A stretch of DNA of 64,000 nucleotides from Kalaharituber pfeilii (taxonomy: Eukaryota > Ascomycota > Pezizomycetes > Pezizales > Pezizaceae): NCBI GenBank assembly GCA_015179045.1, contig WHUZ01000001.1, positions 1,612,001-1,676,000 on the forward strand, in the 5' to 3' direction. The notes beneath the pieces were generated by a model. It searched no databases, was not told the origin of the DNA, and saw nothing but the letters and a program-made list of their open reading frames with translations. Positions 35,048-46,245 of this stretch are shown here, one piece after another (the first letter of the stretch is position 1; the number at the start of each line of letters is the position of its first letter). Position numbers and translations under genes: made by a program.

Positions 35048-37505
35048 AAAGCATTGATTGTTAATTAGGGTATAAGTGAGACGCCTCATATTCCTTGAAG
35101 TAAGATTGAATCCACCCTTTGTATTCTTTGCACATTACGGAAAAGAGGTATGTTAACGGTCTTTCTGGTGATAGCTATTGATCAGCTTTGATATTACCAT
35201 TTTCCATTGTAGTTACACGATATTACTGTTCGGATATTCAGGCGTCTTCTCATTTCCTTTTGTTGGAGATATAGATTGTGTTCCTCACGACAGTTTAGGT
35301 AAGCATGCTTCTTATCTCAGGATTTGTTTGTAAAAGAAAATAAAGGACATTCATTTGCGGCCAACGGCGCTTTTTACATTACCCAAGAACCAAGATCGCT
35401 GGGCAAGAGGACTTGAGAGCTCAATGGATAGGTTGCAGGACCTATTAGCAATGATTTCAAGTAGTCAGCGCCAGATAAAATATGTACATAGCATGCGAGT
35501 TGAATTCGATGGCATGAAGTATGTTGAGGGTAAGTTTCAAGCTGTCGGTTCACAAGTGGAGAGACTAGGGGCTTGGTATGAGACTAGTAGAGAGAGTTGA
35601 ATTCAGTGGCAAGGATGCAGTTGAGGTAGGTTGGGCAGTGTATTAGGAGCGGGGGAGGCGCAGGTAAAAGCTGGACACGAGAACAAGGTAGAGGTAAATT
35701 CATTGCGTACGAAGCGGTGGAGAGGCTGTTGAGAGTAACCTACACAGCCTGAGAGTTGGATTGCTCAGCGGGTTGTGGTTCAAGGGCCAGACCAATCACC
35801 ATCACACTAATGAGTGCCACTGTCGAAAAACTAAAACATGTTCCCTAAGCTCCACTGAGAATTCAGTTATATGGAGCCGGATCATATTACAGTCCATCTG
35901 ATTTACTTTTAAGATGCTGGACAACCATCTCCCCAGCTCAGAATCGAATCGGGGTCCCTCAATTCTATGACTCTCGATACCGCTTGTTGCTACCTCCATC
36001 ACGACAGAGAACAGCATTGCTCCCTTCAACCAAGGCATAGACCAGTTCTATTCTGGTTGCACTACCCGTACTCAAGTCCACCACCTCTTGAATTTGTCTC
36101 CTCACTCACCTCCCCCACTCCCTCGAACAAACCTCCGCCCTTCCCCGCTCCCATCACCTCTCATTTGCACCCCCCTCTCCGCCTCCTCTCAATCTTACCT
36201 CCCTCTAGCAGCCGCTCCGACGGCTCTTCTGAGTACCCCCTTCAACGGCACCTTCAGCGGCATCTCCGATAGCCCCCGTCCCACCATCCTCTCCACTACT
36301 CCTTCATCAGCTGCGCCAACAGCAACTCTGACGACCCCTTACAACACCTCCTCGGTTAATACAAATTACTCTTTCGTGGGCAAAGTACTACCATGTACTT
36401 TGTTGGATTTTCTTTTTTCTTTTTTTTTCCCTGGAAGTTTGTCAATTTCTTATACCCATTGAAGTTTATACCAGTGGCATCTTTCTTGTGATCAATTGGT
36501 GGATACACGGGGGCTTTAGACGAGACCATGTCTATAAATAAGGTCGGCGGAGGGATGCCTGCCCAAGCTGGGTGCGAATTCCAAAGTGAAAGGTTGTGTT
36601 ATGTTGACGGTACTAGCAAGGTAACTCATATCACATCCTGTGCCGGATCTCGGACACTAAAGAGCACCATGATTAAGAAATCACGTGATGCCAAAATTTG
36701 TTGCTGCGAAGGTGAATGCACGGTATGGTTGGTGCACGACTCCCGACCGAAGCGATTCCTTCCCTTATGGAGAGTCCATGGGCGCGGTGGGGCGGCGCCC
36801 TTCCTGGTTTACTGGAGCAATCTGTTCCAGGATTAGAAGCGTGAAGGGAAATTGCATCCTCTTTTGCTGGTGTGTTCTATTATATGCACATTGAAAATAG
36901 TATGAATGCGAAATACACAACCACAATACTCGTATTTAAATGCTAGATATATCAAGTAAGTCAAGAGGTGACGTATTTCGGCTAGGGTTGATCCGAGGGT
37001 TTCAAGATTAGCAATATGACTGGTATCATACACATACTCGTACAATCGGGCCTGGGCACGAGAGCAGTGCAGCCGTTGGAGGGGCTGGTTTAGTATTTTT
37101 TGATTGATTGCACATGCATGCAGCTGCACCCTGGGGCCGCAAGGGAAATCACCTTTGAAACTACAGTATTGACACTTCTTCTGGACACTAGTACCGGGTC
37201 GAGGCGGCGGTTCCGAGACTAGGTTGAGGCATGCATACATAGTCCCTGGATCGGCGGAGAATGAAGTAAGCAGGAATGAGAAGCTTCGTAAATGAATGCA
37301 ATCATAAGCTACACAAGTATTAGGCACTCGAAATTTTGAACTCACTTCACACTTATTCATTCTAACATCCCTAATCCTCATCCGCTGCCGCTAATCGTAC
37401 TCCCTAGATAGTTTTATACCCGGCCTCCCACCTCCCACTTCCCACCCCCTTCTCGATTTTTCCTCTTTGAGTCGCCTTAATATTCAAATTCCCATACTTT
37501 ACAAG
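35048..37505. other. 2.5 kb gene-poor stretch
   Basis: Largest gap in the window. Open frames at 35355-35600, 35967-36462, 36528-36894 and 36833-37381 (-) have no family signatures and no coherent splicing. The 36060-36360 part is C-rich and Pro/Ser/Thr-coding in several frames. A tRNA-like promoter structure lies at about 35925-35998 (-). The region may contain decayed mobile DNA or a degenerate gene. Confidence 0.4.
35925..35998 (-). repeat. Possible tRNA-derived (SINE-like) head with A and B boxes
   Basis: On the minus strand an A-box-like TAGCAACAAGCGG is followed about 42 nt later by a B-box-like GATTCGATTC, the spacing of a tRNA internal promoter. T-stem and anticodon-stem pairing is poor and the D-loop is unusual, so it is not a functional tRNA. 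This combination is typical of the head of a tRNA-derived short interspersed element, but I cannot see copies, target-site duplications or a tail within the window. Confidence 0.3.
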
Positions 37506-38892
37506 ATGTCTGCTGATGCGGACAGAGTTCTGACGATAGCTAGTCATGTAAGTGCTTCCAATACTGAATCCCTCAAATGTACAAGGTGCTAAAAGCCCAC
37601 CTTTCACAGGTTGTTTTTGGGTAGGCAATTCCTCAGATTGTTTCGGTAAATGGCTACCACGTGAGAGATCATGCTAATATTTATGGCGCGTGATTTGGGG
37701 GGGAAATATCGCTTTATTTTGCTTTTCTTAAGCAATATTTCTCCCTCCTGCCATTTTTTCTGTACCTGAAGATATGCAGGAAACTCTGTCACAACTTTTG
37801 TTCTTCAGACATTAGGTCTTGAAGTCTCTGCACTTAACACTGTGCAATTCAGTAACCATACTGGTTACAGGCAATGGACAGGGTATAGGACAACAGCGGA
37901 GCAGATTGAACAGCTCTGGCAGGGACTGAAAAACAGTGAAATTGCAGAAGAATATGGGCTATTTCTAACGGGCTACGTACCTGGAGCGGATGGGGTCGAG
38001 GCTGTGGGCAAGATAGGAAAGGAACTCAAAATGGTCAGACAAAAGGAGGGACAAGAATTATTTTGGCGTAAGAGAAACCACAGCTAACTGCAAGAGGAAC
38101 AATTGGCTGACAAATTATATCATGTCAATAGTCCTCGACCCTGTTATGGGTGATGGGGGAAAGCTGTATGTCAGTGAGGAAGTGGTTCCAATTTACAAGT
38201 CCCTAGCGCCCCACGCCGACCTAATAACTCCAAATCAATTCGAGACTGAGTGCGTATACAATTGCCATCGATAGCCCCTATTATAACGCTACTAATGAGA
38301 CAGAAGGCTTCTCTGCGGAATCACGATCGATTCTCTACCCTCTCTGTCCTTGGCCCTTGATACCTTGCATTCTATATACAAGATACCGCATATTATAATT
38401 ACATCCGTTACTTTTCCTCACAATTCTTCAAGAGACGAAATGCTCTGTGCAGGATCGAGTCTCACCTCCCATGGCACACCTCGGAAATTTCTTATTCCAT
38501 TCCCCGTCATACCTGGGCTATTCGGTGGAACAGGTGATATGTTTTCTGCGCTCACCCTGGCCAGATTCCGTGAGCAGGCTGAGCTGGGCGGATTACTTAA
38601 AACCAGGTCATGGCTGTCTCCAGACGAAGTGTGTGCAGCTGACTTACCGCTCGCAAAGGCTGTGGAGAAAGTACTGGGCAGTATACACCTCGTTTTGGAG
38701 AGGACAAGAGCAGTTAGGGATAAGAAGCTGGCATCATTGAATCTTGGTGCGCCCGGTAACGAGAAACTTGATCTCCGAAGGACGAAGAAAGCTTCAGAGC
38801 TGCAGCTGGTGAGAGGGCAAAAGGATTTGGTCGAGCCATCATTGCAGTATAAGGCCATCCCATTGGAGGTGAGGCCAGATGAGCTCAACTAA
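37506..38892 (+). CDS. Pyridoxal kinase (Bud16/PdxK type)
   Basis: Phosphorylates pyridoxal, pyridoxine and pyridoxamine in the vitamin B6 salvage pathway. Five exons: 37506-37547, 37610-37620 (11 nt), 37772-38067, 38132-38249 and 38307-38892, which join exactly in phase to 350 residues. The micro-exon is required to rebuild the conserved opening [20 protein letters not shown]. Other signatures are [66 protein letters not shown] and the ribokinase-type catalytic loop [18 protein letters not shown] (GTGD). There is a C-terminal extension of about 60 residues ([20 protein letters not shown]). The gene lies next to a broken eIF2B copy with which it shares nothing functional. Confidence 0.9.
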
Positions 38893-39264
38893 ACGTTTGC
38901 TTGAATATAGCTTCTTTTCTTGTTTAGAATTAGATATCTGGTGCTATGCTGCTCTTTACACTTACATGCCTGTCAATAGCAACGAGCTTCGTACAGTAAT
39001 TATTTTACCTTCTAAACACAGTGTATCATTAGAGTATGATAAAAAAAAATGTCACCACAGAGCTATTAAACACCAAGGAAATCTTTTATTGCTTTGGTAA
39101 CGACTTTCCGTATTTCAATAAGGGAAAAAAAAAGGAACGCCATTATTTGGCATACCTACAAAACAATATCCTCAGCTCTATAGTGACCGCTTACACTCCA
39201 TATAAAAATGAGGGGACATGTCCTCTTAACTAGTTCAAATCCTTGGCTGGGGAAGGTTTTCTAC
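38893..39264. other. Spacer between pyridoxal kinase and the eIF2B-beta pseudogene
   Basis: About 370 bp, AT-rich, with poly-A runs near 39041 and 39124. No gene seen. Confidence 0.4.
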
Positions 39265-40560
39265 TTACAAATTGGTAATATACAGATCCACCAGCTCTGC
39301 CGAAACATAATCAAATACTGGATAAATCACATGCACATTCTCCACCGGCTCGGCATCCACAAGTGGCACAATCTTTCCAGCATCACCGACCTTACTAGCT
39401 TTTCCCAGTCAAATGGATACACAGGACTTAGTTTATACACACCAATGACAATGACCACAGGCATCGAGTTCTCTTGTGCACCCTTTGCTATTAACCATGC
39501 TCCTGCGGCGGCCAACAGACCGCCATTCGCTAGGACAGAATGGGTTCCAAGGATAGCTTTATTAACTCGAGACATAATGGCATACACAGCATCATTGGGA
39601 AGTTCGCTGGGGTTGCTTCATAGTCGTTGGGAAATCCTTCTGCCACTATGGCGGTGAAGCTTCGTTTTGCAACTACTCTAAGGAGAAAGCCTTGGACGGT
39701 CAATGAAGGTCGGTGGGGGAGAATAATTTTATTTGCATGGATATAGTCAAGGGCGTAAGATGTTATTTGGTCATCCACGGATGTTCAGTTCATCCAAAAT
39801 CTCTTGGAGACCTTCTATTATTCCTGGCTTGAGGTCTCGAGAAAGGCCAACTGGATGATATGTGTTGAGGAGGGGGAGCTTGTGGTTCCGGGTGGTGGAC
39901 TGAATGCGATGTCAATTGAAGAGTTGATGTTGCAGAATGATTGGAAGAAGATGGATGAGAGAGTAAAGCTGAATTGATGCCCTTGAGCAACGGTCACCTG
40001 CTTAGTTGGCTTTGGCATATCTTCGCAGGCATTAGGGGGTGGCGATGCTACATGCTGACCAACAGTCGGACCAAGTGTGTTCCCTTTGGGGCCAGAAATT
40101 GTGTCTAGTCCAGCGTCATTGTACACAGTCGTATTTCCATCCTTCCCATCTCCTTCTGACACTTCTCTGATTAGGCCGAGTACTCGCCGTACGATGTTTC
40201 CCACTGCCATCTCACGAGGTTGGACTGCTAGGAGCCGTTGTCCAACGTATTAATGAAGGCAATCATTTGTTGACGTCTGTTCATCGGAAGGAAGCAACCA
40301 CTCTGAGGAGAAGATTTGCGGTAGCCATAGCGACTGATTAGGAATTCCGAATTTGGCGACGTCTTAAGAGCCTTAAGAAGAGTGGTACAAAATTGAGGTA
40401 GTTTTTTGGACATTTGGGATAGAGATTTTGAAGCGGTGTAACAGACGAGGAGATGCTCTATTGAAGAGTTGGCATCATTCTTGTTCAAGCTTTTGAAACG
40501 AGGCCAAGCCCTGTGCCTGTAGACTTTTGCGCCATGATTAGCAAGAAGATTCACTGTTAG
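39265..40560 (-). pseudogene. Degenerate copy of eIF2B subunit beta (GCD7)
   Basis: Pieces of the eIF2B-beta guanine-nucleotide-exchange-factor subunit occur in correct order but in changing frames. Near 40500 is FKSLNKNDANSSIEHLL. At about 40375-40280 is LLRRRQIRNS-stop-SVAMATANLLLRVVASFR-stop. At 40240-40160 is GQRLLAVQPREMAVGNIV RRVLGLIREV. At about 39810-39700 are EILDELN and DDQITSYALDYIHANKIIL, then FTAIVAEGFPNDYEA. At 39590-39440 is IMSRVNKAILGTHSVLANGG through VYKLSPVYPFDWE. At about 39330-39268 is VFDYVSAELVDLYITN. Stops, frameshifts and loss of the block normally between the VAEG and IMSRVNK motifs cannot be repaired by plausible introns. The gene is essential in yeast, so a working copy should exist elsewhere in this genome, or the sequence carries errors. 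Confidence 0.85.
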
Positions 40561-41209
40561 ACAAGTATGGCGCCTCTTGTTGAAGAAACAGGGTTACTCC
40601 GTGTATTATATCGGTGGAGGCGGGAGCGAATTGGGCGCAAACCACTGCCCCACCATCATGCGAAGCTGCATGAAGTTTTATGTAGGGTATTCTTGGCAGC
40701 ATCCTGATCGCGTGCCCATCATATGCTCACCGCATGTAGGGGACCATGGGGTATTTTACAGGAACAATTACTAAGGATGCATGTGCCCCGCAACTGAAAC
40801 TGCAGAAGCGACGCTATCTGTAGCTTGGTCAGTCTCGAACCACTTGGTATTGAACAGCTCCACTTTTAGTCCTTGATATATCCAATAACAAGATATGGCT
40901 TTACCGTAGAGGGGTGGGCGCTCCTGCTCCTCGTGCTATGCAATTGCCTCCTAGAGTACTAGAACTCGAATATCTGATTATCAGTTTCCACCCCTCATCC
41001 TCGCCTGGTATAGACCCTGGCGAAAATCATCCTGAGAAGCAGCACCAATTGAGCTCAATTGAGATAGTCTTAACCGGCAATTGAGGGTAGCCTCATACCC
41101 CGGCGTTTTTGTGTGTAATCGAGAATGCTTCAGCAGCAGGGTAAAAAAGGAAAAGGAAAATAGAAAAAGAAAAAGAAAAAAAAAAAAGAAAAAGAAAAAG
41201 AAAAAGAAA

Positions 41210-41241
<32 letters not shown>

Positions 41242-41627
41242 AAAAGAAAAAGGAAAAGTGAGGGGCAACTCCATGTAAGATCAAACCACAACTAGAGAGC
41301 AATTGTGTGCAGAAGGTAGCATAAATACATTCAATACTTTTCGGGAAAAATTTTTCTTGACAAGTTTTTTTCTCTTCGGCAGAGGAGGGACCCAGTCCCA
41401 TAGCTTAAGCTTCACAGTTTAGCCCGCGGGTAGATTCCCTGAAACTTGACTCAAAGGATATAATAAAAGTTAGTTTCTTCTCTTTACAACTGTTCTCAAC
41501 AACAACTACATACATTCATCATCAGCTTTTGCGTCCAGCACTCTCTTTCAAGTCCCTTCACTGTGGTTAGTGGCGCCAAGTAAGATAGAGATATACCCAG
41601 CAGTGTTCTGCCTTCAGCATAAAAAAG
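40561..41627. promoter_or_regulatory. Upstream region of ARG1 with a long polypurine tract
   Basis: About 1.07 kb between the pseudogene and ARG1. It contains the AAAAAG-type tract at 41143-41261; the rest is ordinary AT-rich sequence. It is the likely ARG1 promoter plus pseudogene upstream remnants. Short frames here carry no motif. Confidence 0.45.
41143..41261 (+). repeat. Polypurine (A5G)n microsatellite
   Basis: Almost unbroken purine tract built from AAAAAG/GAAAAA units and A-runs, about 115 bp, with a single T near 41161. It lies about 370-480 bp upstream of the ARG1 start. Homopurine/homopyrimidine mirror-like tracts can form triplex DNA. Confidence 0.9.
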
Positions 41628-43315
41628 ATGGCTACTAAGGAGAAAGTGAGGTGCCTCTCTTTGTTGCGTTTCCGTGAGCAATTGAGGTTTGATGTCATGA
41701 ACCGTGCTGACTGGTGATCCTGAGATAGGTTTGCCTCGCCTACTCGTAAGTTTCCCTTTGGAATTAACTCTGAGGAGCCATCTGTGCACATACGAAAAGT
41801 TGCTTTGGTGAGATGAATTGTGAGTTAACGTTTGTGATGACTCTAGTGGAGGCCTTGATACCAGTTGTATCCTTGGTAAGCCAATTTCTTTGAGGACGGT
41901 GCCCTTGATGGGGCCCAATTGAGGGCAGTGATGGCTAACGAGCTACTCGGCAGCATGGCTCCTTGAGAAGGGATACGATGTCGTTTGCTTCAGTATGAGA
42001 ACTTTGTTCCCCTCAATGACGTGCTTAGAGTGACTAATATAACATCATGGTACCAGTGGCCAACATTGGCCAAGAGGAAGACTTTGAAGCTGCCAGGGAA
42101 AAGGCCTTGAAAAGTAACCTTTCCATACACCATTGATTTAAATGGCTCAATTCTGACGTTGGTGATATAGTTGGTGCCTCCGCGGTGTACATTGAGGACC
42201 TCCGGGAAGAGTTCGTCAAGGAGCTTTGCTTTCCTGCCATCCAGTGCAATGCCATCTACGAAAACGTCTACCTTCTCGGTAAGCTTGCCTGGTTTTGCTT
42301 GACTGAAAATTTCGTTACTAATTGTTCTTCGTCCCCAGGAACTTCCCTCGCCCGCCCAGTCATTGCCCGCGGCCAAATCTCCGTCGCCCTCCGAGAAAAC
42401 TGCGTTGCCGTCTCCCACGGCTGCACAGGCAAAGGCAACGACCAAGTCCGCTTCGAACTCGGCTTCTACGCCCTGAAGCCCGACATCAAGGTCATCGCCC
42501 CCTGGCGCATACCCGAATTCTATAACCGCTTCCAAGGCCGCAACGACCTGCTCGACTACGCTGCCGAGAAAGGCGTCCCCGTCTCCCAGACAAAGGCCAA
42601 GCCATGGAGCATGGACGAGAACATGGCGCACTGCTCCTACGAGGCCGGCATTCTCGAGGATCCCAACATGACCCCACCAGTCGACATGTGGAAGCTCACC
42701 ATCGACCCCACGAAGGCCCCAGACCACCCCGAGGAGTTCACCGTCCATTTTGAGAAGGGCATCCCAGTCAAGCTCGAGTACGAGAAAGGGAAAGTCGTCA
42801 CTGACCCTGTCGAGCTTTTCCTCGCCGCCAACGCCATCGCCCGCAGGAACGGTGTAGGCCGCATCGACATTGTTGAGAACCGCTTCATTGGGATCAAGTC
42901 TCGAGGCTGCTATGAGACTCCTGGACTCACCATCCTCCGCTCCGCACACATCGACCTTGAGGGCCTCGTCCTCGACAGGGAAGTCCGCGCCATCCGTGAT
43001 CAGTTCGTTACAGTCAATTACTCCCGACTGCTCTACAACGGTCTCTACTTCTCTCCCGAGAGGGAGTTCCTCGAGAACAGCATTATTGCCTCTCAAAAAA
43101 CCGTCAACGGAAAGGTCAGATGCGCCGTATATAAGGGATATTTCTCCGTTCTCGGCAGGAGCAGTGACACCGAGAAGCTGTATGACATGAATGAGAGCAG
43201 CATGGACATCATTGGCGGATTGGAGCCTGTTGATAGTACTGGGTTCATTAATGTCCAGGCTATCAGGTTGAAGAAGTACGGGATGAAGAAGATGGAGCTG
43301 GGCGAAAAGCTATAA
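41628..43315 (+). CDS. ARG1: Argininosuccinate synthase
   Basis: Joins citrulline and aspartate in arginine synthesis (ATP-dependent). Seven exons: 41628-41645 (18 nt), 41729-41745 (17 nt), 41849-41877, 41954-41992, 42057-42113, 42171-42278 and 42339-43315. They join in phase to 414 residues. Exons 1-3 rebuild MATKEKVCLAYSGGLDTSCI, the ATP-binding P-loop of the N-type PPase fold, which no single open frame contains. Downstream signatures are CFMANIGQEEDFEAAREKAL, HGCTGKGNDQVRFEL, APWRIPEFYNRFQGRNDLLD, KPWSMDENMAHCSYEAGILE and GRIDIVENRFIGIKSRGCYE. The intron at 42279-42338 is 60 nt and stop-free in frame, so naive open-frame calls read through it. The start at 41628 is set by exon phase and the family N-terminus. 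Confidence 0.94.
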
Positions 43316-43994
43316 TGCATTTTCCTTTTGATGCTTTACGACCTGTGTTTTCTCAACCACTTACCTTGATTTTTACCTTTCTTTTTGATAGCTCAGGAAT
43401 CTAAATAGGGGAAACCAAAAATGAGATGATACCATATATCTTATTCCAGTAATAGTGATCACGTGATATGGAAAACTAAAACTCTTTTGACAGGTGAATT
43501 CTTCGAGAAAGTCATAAAAATGAAAATCAATATTGTTAACACAAAAGAAAGAAAAAAGGAAAAGAAAAAAGGCTATATGCACAAACTTGGACTGTAGTTC
43601 ACGTTTGCATCATAAACTCTCACAAGAGTCTGTAGTAAAACTAAGTATAAAATGTCTCTGTCATTCCTACTTCAGCGACTTCCTAAGGAAGATGCATTTT
43701 TACCCTCTCTTCCTCTGTCATGTATCTTCTGATACTTTGAGTTCATAAGCAAGCTTGTCACTTGCACCATGGGCTTCCACAAAAACCCCAAAGTTATGCG
43801 TTACAAGCTCTCATTTATACAGGGGAAAGTACTCTAGTAAGCTGCCTCAGGACATGCCAAGCCAAGAGCCAAGAGCGAGAAACACAGGGGATGCTTCACG
43901 TCTGAGTTAAGCTATCGCGATAGACTGGAGGGGTGAGGACGGGCCTTCAGGCACAGGCAGCATCCTTTCATAACTCACTCACTCAAATACCAAG
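43316..43994. promoter_or_regulatory. Spacer between ARG1 and gamma-tubulin
   Basis: About 680 bp on the shared plus strand: AT-rich 3' region of ARG1, then the gamma-tubulin promoter. A purine-rich run (gaaagaaaaaaggaaaagaaaa) lies at about 43548-43570. No gene seen. Confidence 0.4.
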
Positions 43995-45907
43995 ATGCCT
44001 AGGTACGATGACACCGCTTCCTTGTCGATGGACATTCTTCCTTCTGACGCTTCTTTGGTAGTAGCTAATATCAGGTATTCTCTAGGGAAATAATAACAAT
44101 CCAAGCTGGACAATGCGGAAACAGCGGTATATTCCTTCAGCTTTCAAATCGGTCGAAAACCTGCTGATTTCTGTTCCAAGTTGGCTCGCAGTTCTGGCAA
44201 CAGCTGTGCCAGGAGCACGGTATTAACCAGGACGGAAATCTGGAAGATTTTGCGACAGAAGCTGGGGATCGCAAAGACGTATTCTTCTACCAAGTAAGTA
44301 GTCGTACAGAACTTTTCTAGACTTGAGGAGGGGCCTGGGCTAAACTTCAACGGTATTAATTTAGTCTGACGATACGAGATATATTCCTCGCGCGATATTG
44401 CTCGATCTTGAGCCTCGAGTCAGTAAATATCCTTGCGACGAGACACTACTAGACGTGGACAAACTGACAATTCATTTCAGGTCATTCATGGTATACAAAC
44501 TGGACCCTACCGAAACATCTACAACCCGGAGAACTTCCATGTCCCAAAAGAAGGCGGAGGAGCGGGTAACATTTGGGCAGCAGGGTATGCTGCGGGGGAG
44601 AATGTGTACGAAGAGGTTATGGAAATGCTAGACCGAGAAGCAGATGGGTCGGATTCCTTAGAGGCATTCATGCTATTACACTCCATTGCTGGAGGAACGG
44701 GTTCTGGATTGGGGAGCTTCCTACTAGAGAAGCTCAGTGATCGATTCCCGAAGAAACTGATACAAACGTACTCCGTATTTCCCGATACACAGAGTGTGGG
44801 AGACGTGGTTGTGCAGCCATATAACAGCATACTGTCAATGCGGCGATTGACGGAGCACGCGGATTCGGTTGTATGTTTAAATATCCCGACTATCTATCTG
44901 AAATTATCTAATTCTTATAACAGGTAGTACTGGACAACGGGGCGCTCACAAGAATTGCAGCAGATAGGCTTCATGTGCAGAATCCTTCGTTCGCTCAAAC
45001 GAACCAATTGGTACACTTCTTGTCCTGCCCTTGTTATGGTACACTTAGGCTTACGCCCAATAGGTTTCGACAATTATGTCCGCTGCCACCACCACCCTAC
45101 GATATCCCGCATACATGCATAATGACCTCACCGGCATTCTTGCTCCGCTAATACCAACGCCTAAATGCCACTTTCTAATGACGTCTTACACACCCTTTAC
45201 GGGCGATATCGTTGATCAAGGCAAGACAGTGCGGAAGACTACCGTGCTCGATGTCATGCGCCGGTTACTGCAGCCTAAGAACAGGATGGTGCAAACAAAT
45301 ACGACAAAGAAGAGCTGTTATATCGCCATTCTAAATATTATACAGGGAGAGGCGGATCCAAGTGATGTATATCTCCAATGGCCCTTCCCCAGTTTTCCCG
45401 TTTCCGCTAATCTTATGCTTGTTACCCAGGTTCACAAATCTCTCCTTCGCATTCGCGAGCGCCGGCTTGCGACTTTCATCCCATGGGGCCCGGCAGCCAT
45501 CCAAGTCACCCTTACCAAGAAATCACCATACATGCCCATGTCTCACCGCGTCTCCGGCCTGATGTTGGCAAATCACACTTCCATCGCCACTGTATGTTCC
45601 CTACCTCCCATTTCCCCCTCCATTCTTCAGCCGTATGCATTGTTTACCCTGAACACACGCGTTCAAACTAACACACTCATACAAATCACAGCTTTTTAAA
45701 CGAATAGTCGTCCAATACGACCGCCTCCGTAAACGTAACGCCTTCTTGGAACAATACAAGAAGGAAGCGCCCTTCTCTGACGGTCTTGGTGAGTTTGACG
45801 AGGCGAGGGCAGTCGTCGCGGATTTGATTGCAGAGTATGAGGCGGCAGAGGATCCGAATTTTTTGAATCCTCAGGGGGAGGGAGGGAAGGAGGTGTTGGC
45901 GCAGTAG
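43995..45907 (+). CDS. Gamma-tubulin
   Basis: Core of the gamma-tubulin complex that nucleates microtubules at spindle pole bodies. The first coding exon is 8 nt (43995-44002), the second 44086-44126, and at least five more introns follow (for example after LLDLEPR, after [10 protein letters not shown], before [10 protein letters not shown], before [10 protein letters not shown] and before [10 protein letters not shown]). The protein opens [20 protein letters not shown] and contains the GTP-binding tubulin signature [58 protein letters not shown] and [20 protein letters not shown]. It ends in an acidic tail ([20 protein letters not shown]). The [12 protein letters not shown] and [17 protein letters not shown] features mark gamma rather than alpha or beta tubulin. 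Confidence 0.95.
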
Positions 45908-46245
45908 AGGGGAGGACATCGCAGAGGGGCGGGAGTGGGGCGAGTGGAAATGTTGGCAGAAAGGAATGATTGGAAGAGGACCTATTTAACGAGATAGGCT
46001 GTAAATAATGAATTAGTTCTTGCATAATTTTAAGTTTAACGGAATTACTTGAGTTATCAGAACCAATGCGAATAATTTAATGATGCCATCCCGTAACCCC
46101 GCCCCAAAGACAGACTCCGCTAAAAATATAGTACAATGTTGCATATCCATAAAACTTATGAGCTCTAGTTGGTATCAAAAATGTAACGATATATGATACG
46201 AAGTGAGGACAAGAAACTTATCCTCCATACCGCCAAAGTCGTGCC
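45908..46245. other. Convergent spacer between gamma-tubulin and NTG1
   Basis: 338 bp between convergent stop codons, AT-rich on the left. It presumably holds both 3' UTRs; no gene seen. Confidence 0.4.

Noticed and set aside
36833..37381. Minus-strand 182-codon frame in the gene-poor gap
   Set aside because: Has several Cys residues but no zinc-finger spacing or recognisable family; kept only as part of the gap description.
39220..39245. B-box-like GTTCAAATCC near 39233
   Set aside because: No A-box at tRNA spacing and the flanking bases do not form a T-stem.
41815..41877. An alternative ARG1 exon join reading TYEKLLCGGLDTS
   Set aside because: Replaced by the 18- and 17-nt exons that restore the invariant LAYSGGLDTS exactly and in phase.
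41990..43096. Long minus-strand open frame (368 codons) opposite ARG1
   Set aside because: It lies entirely antisense to clearly conserved ARG1 codons; its Val/Asp/Gly-rich translation is the mirror of GC-ending codons and matches no family.
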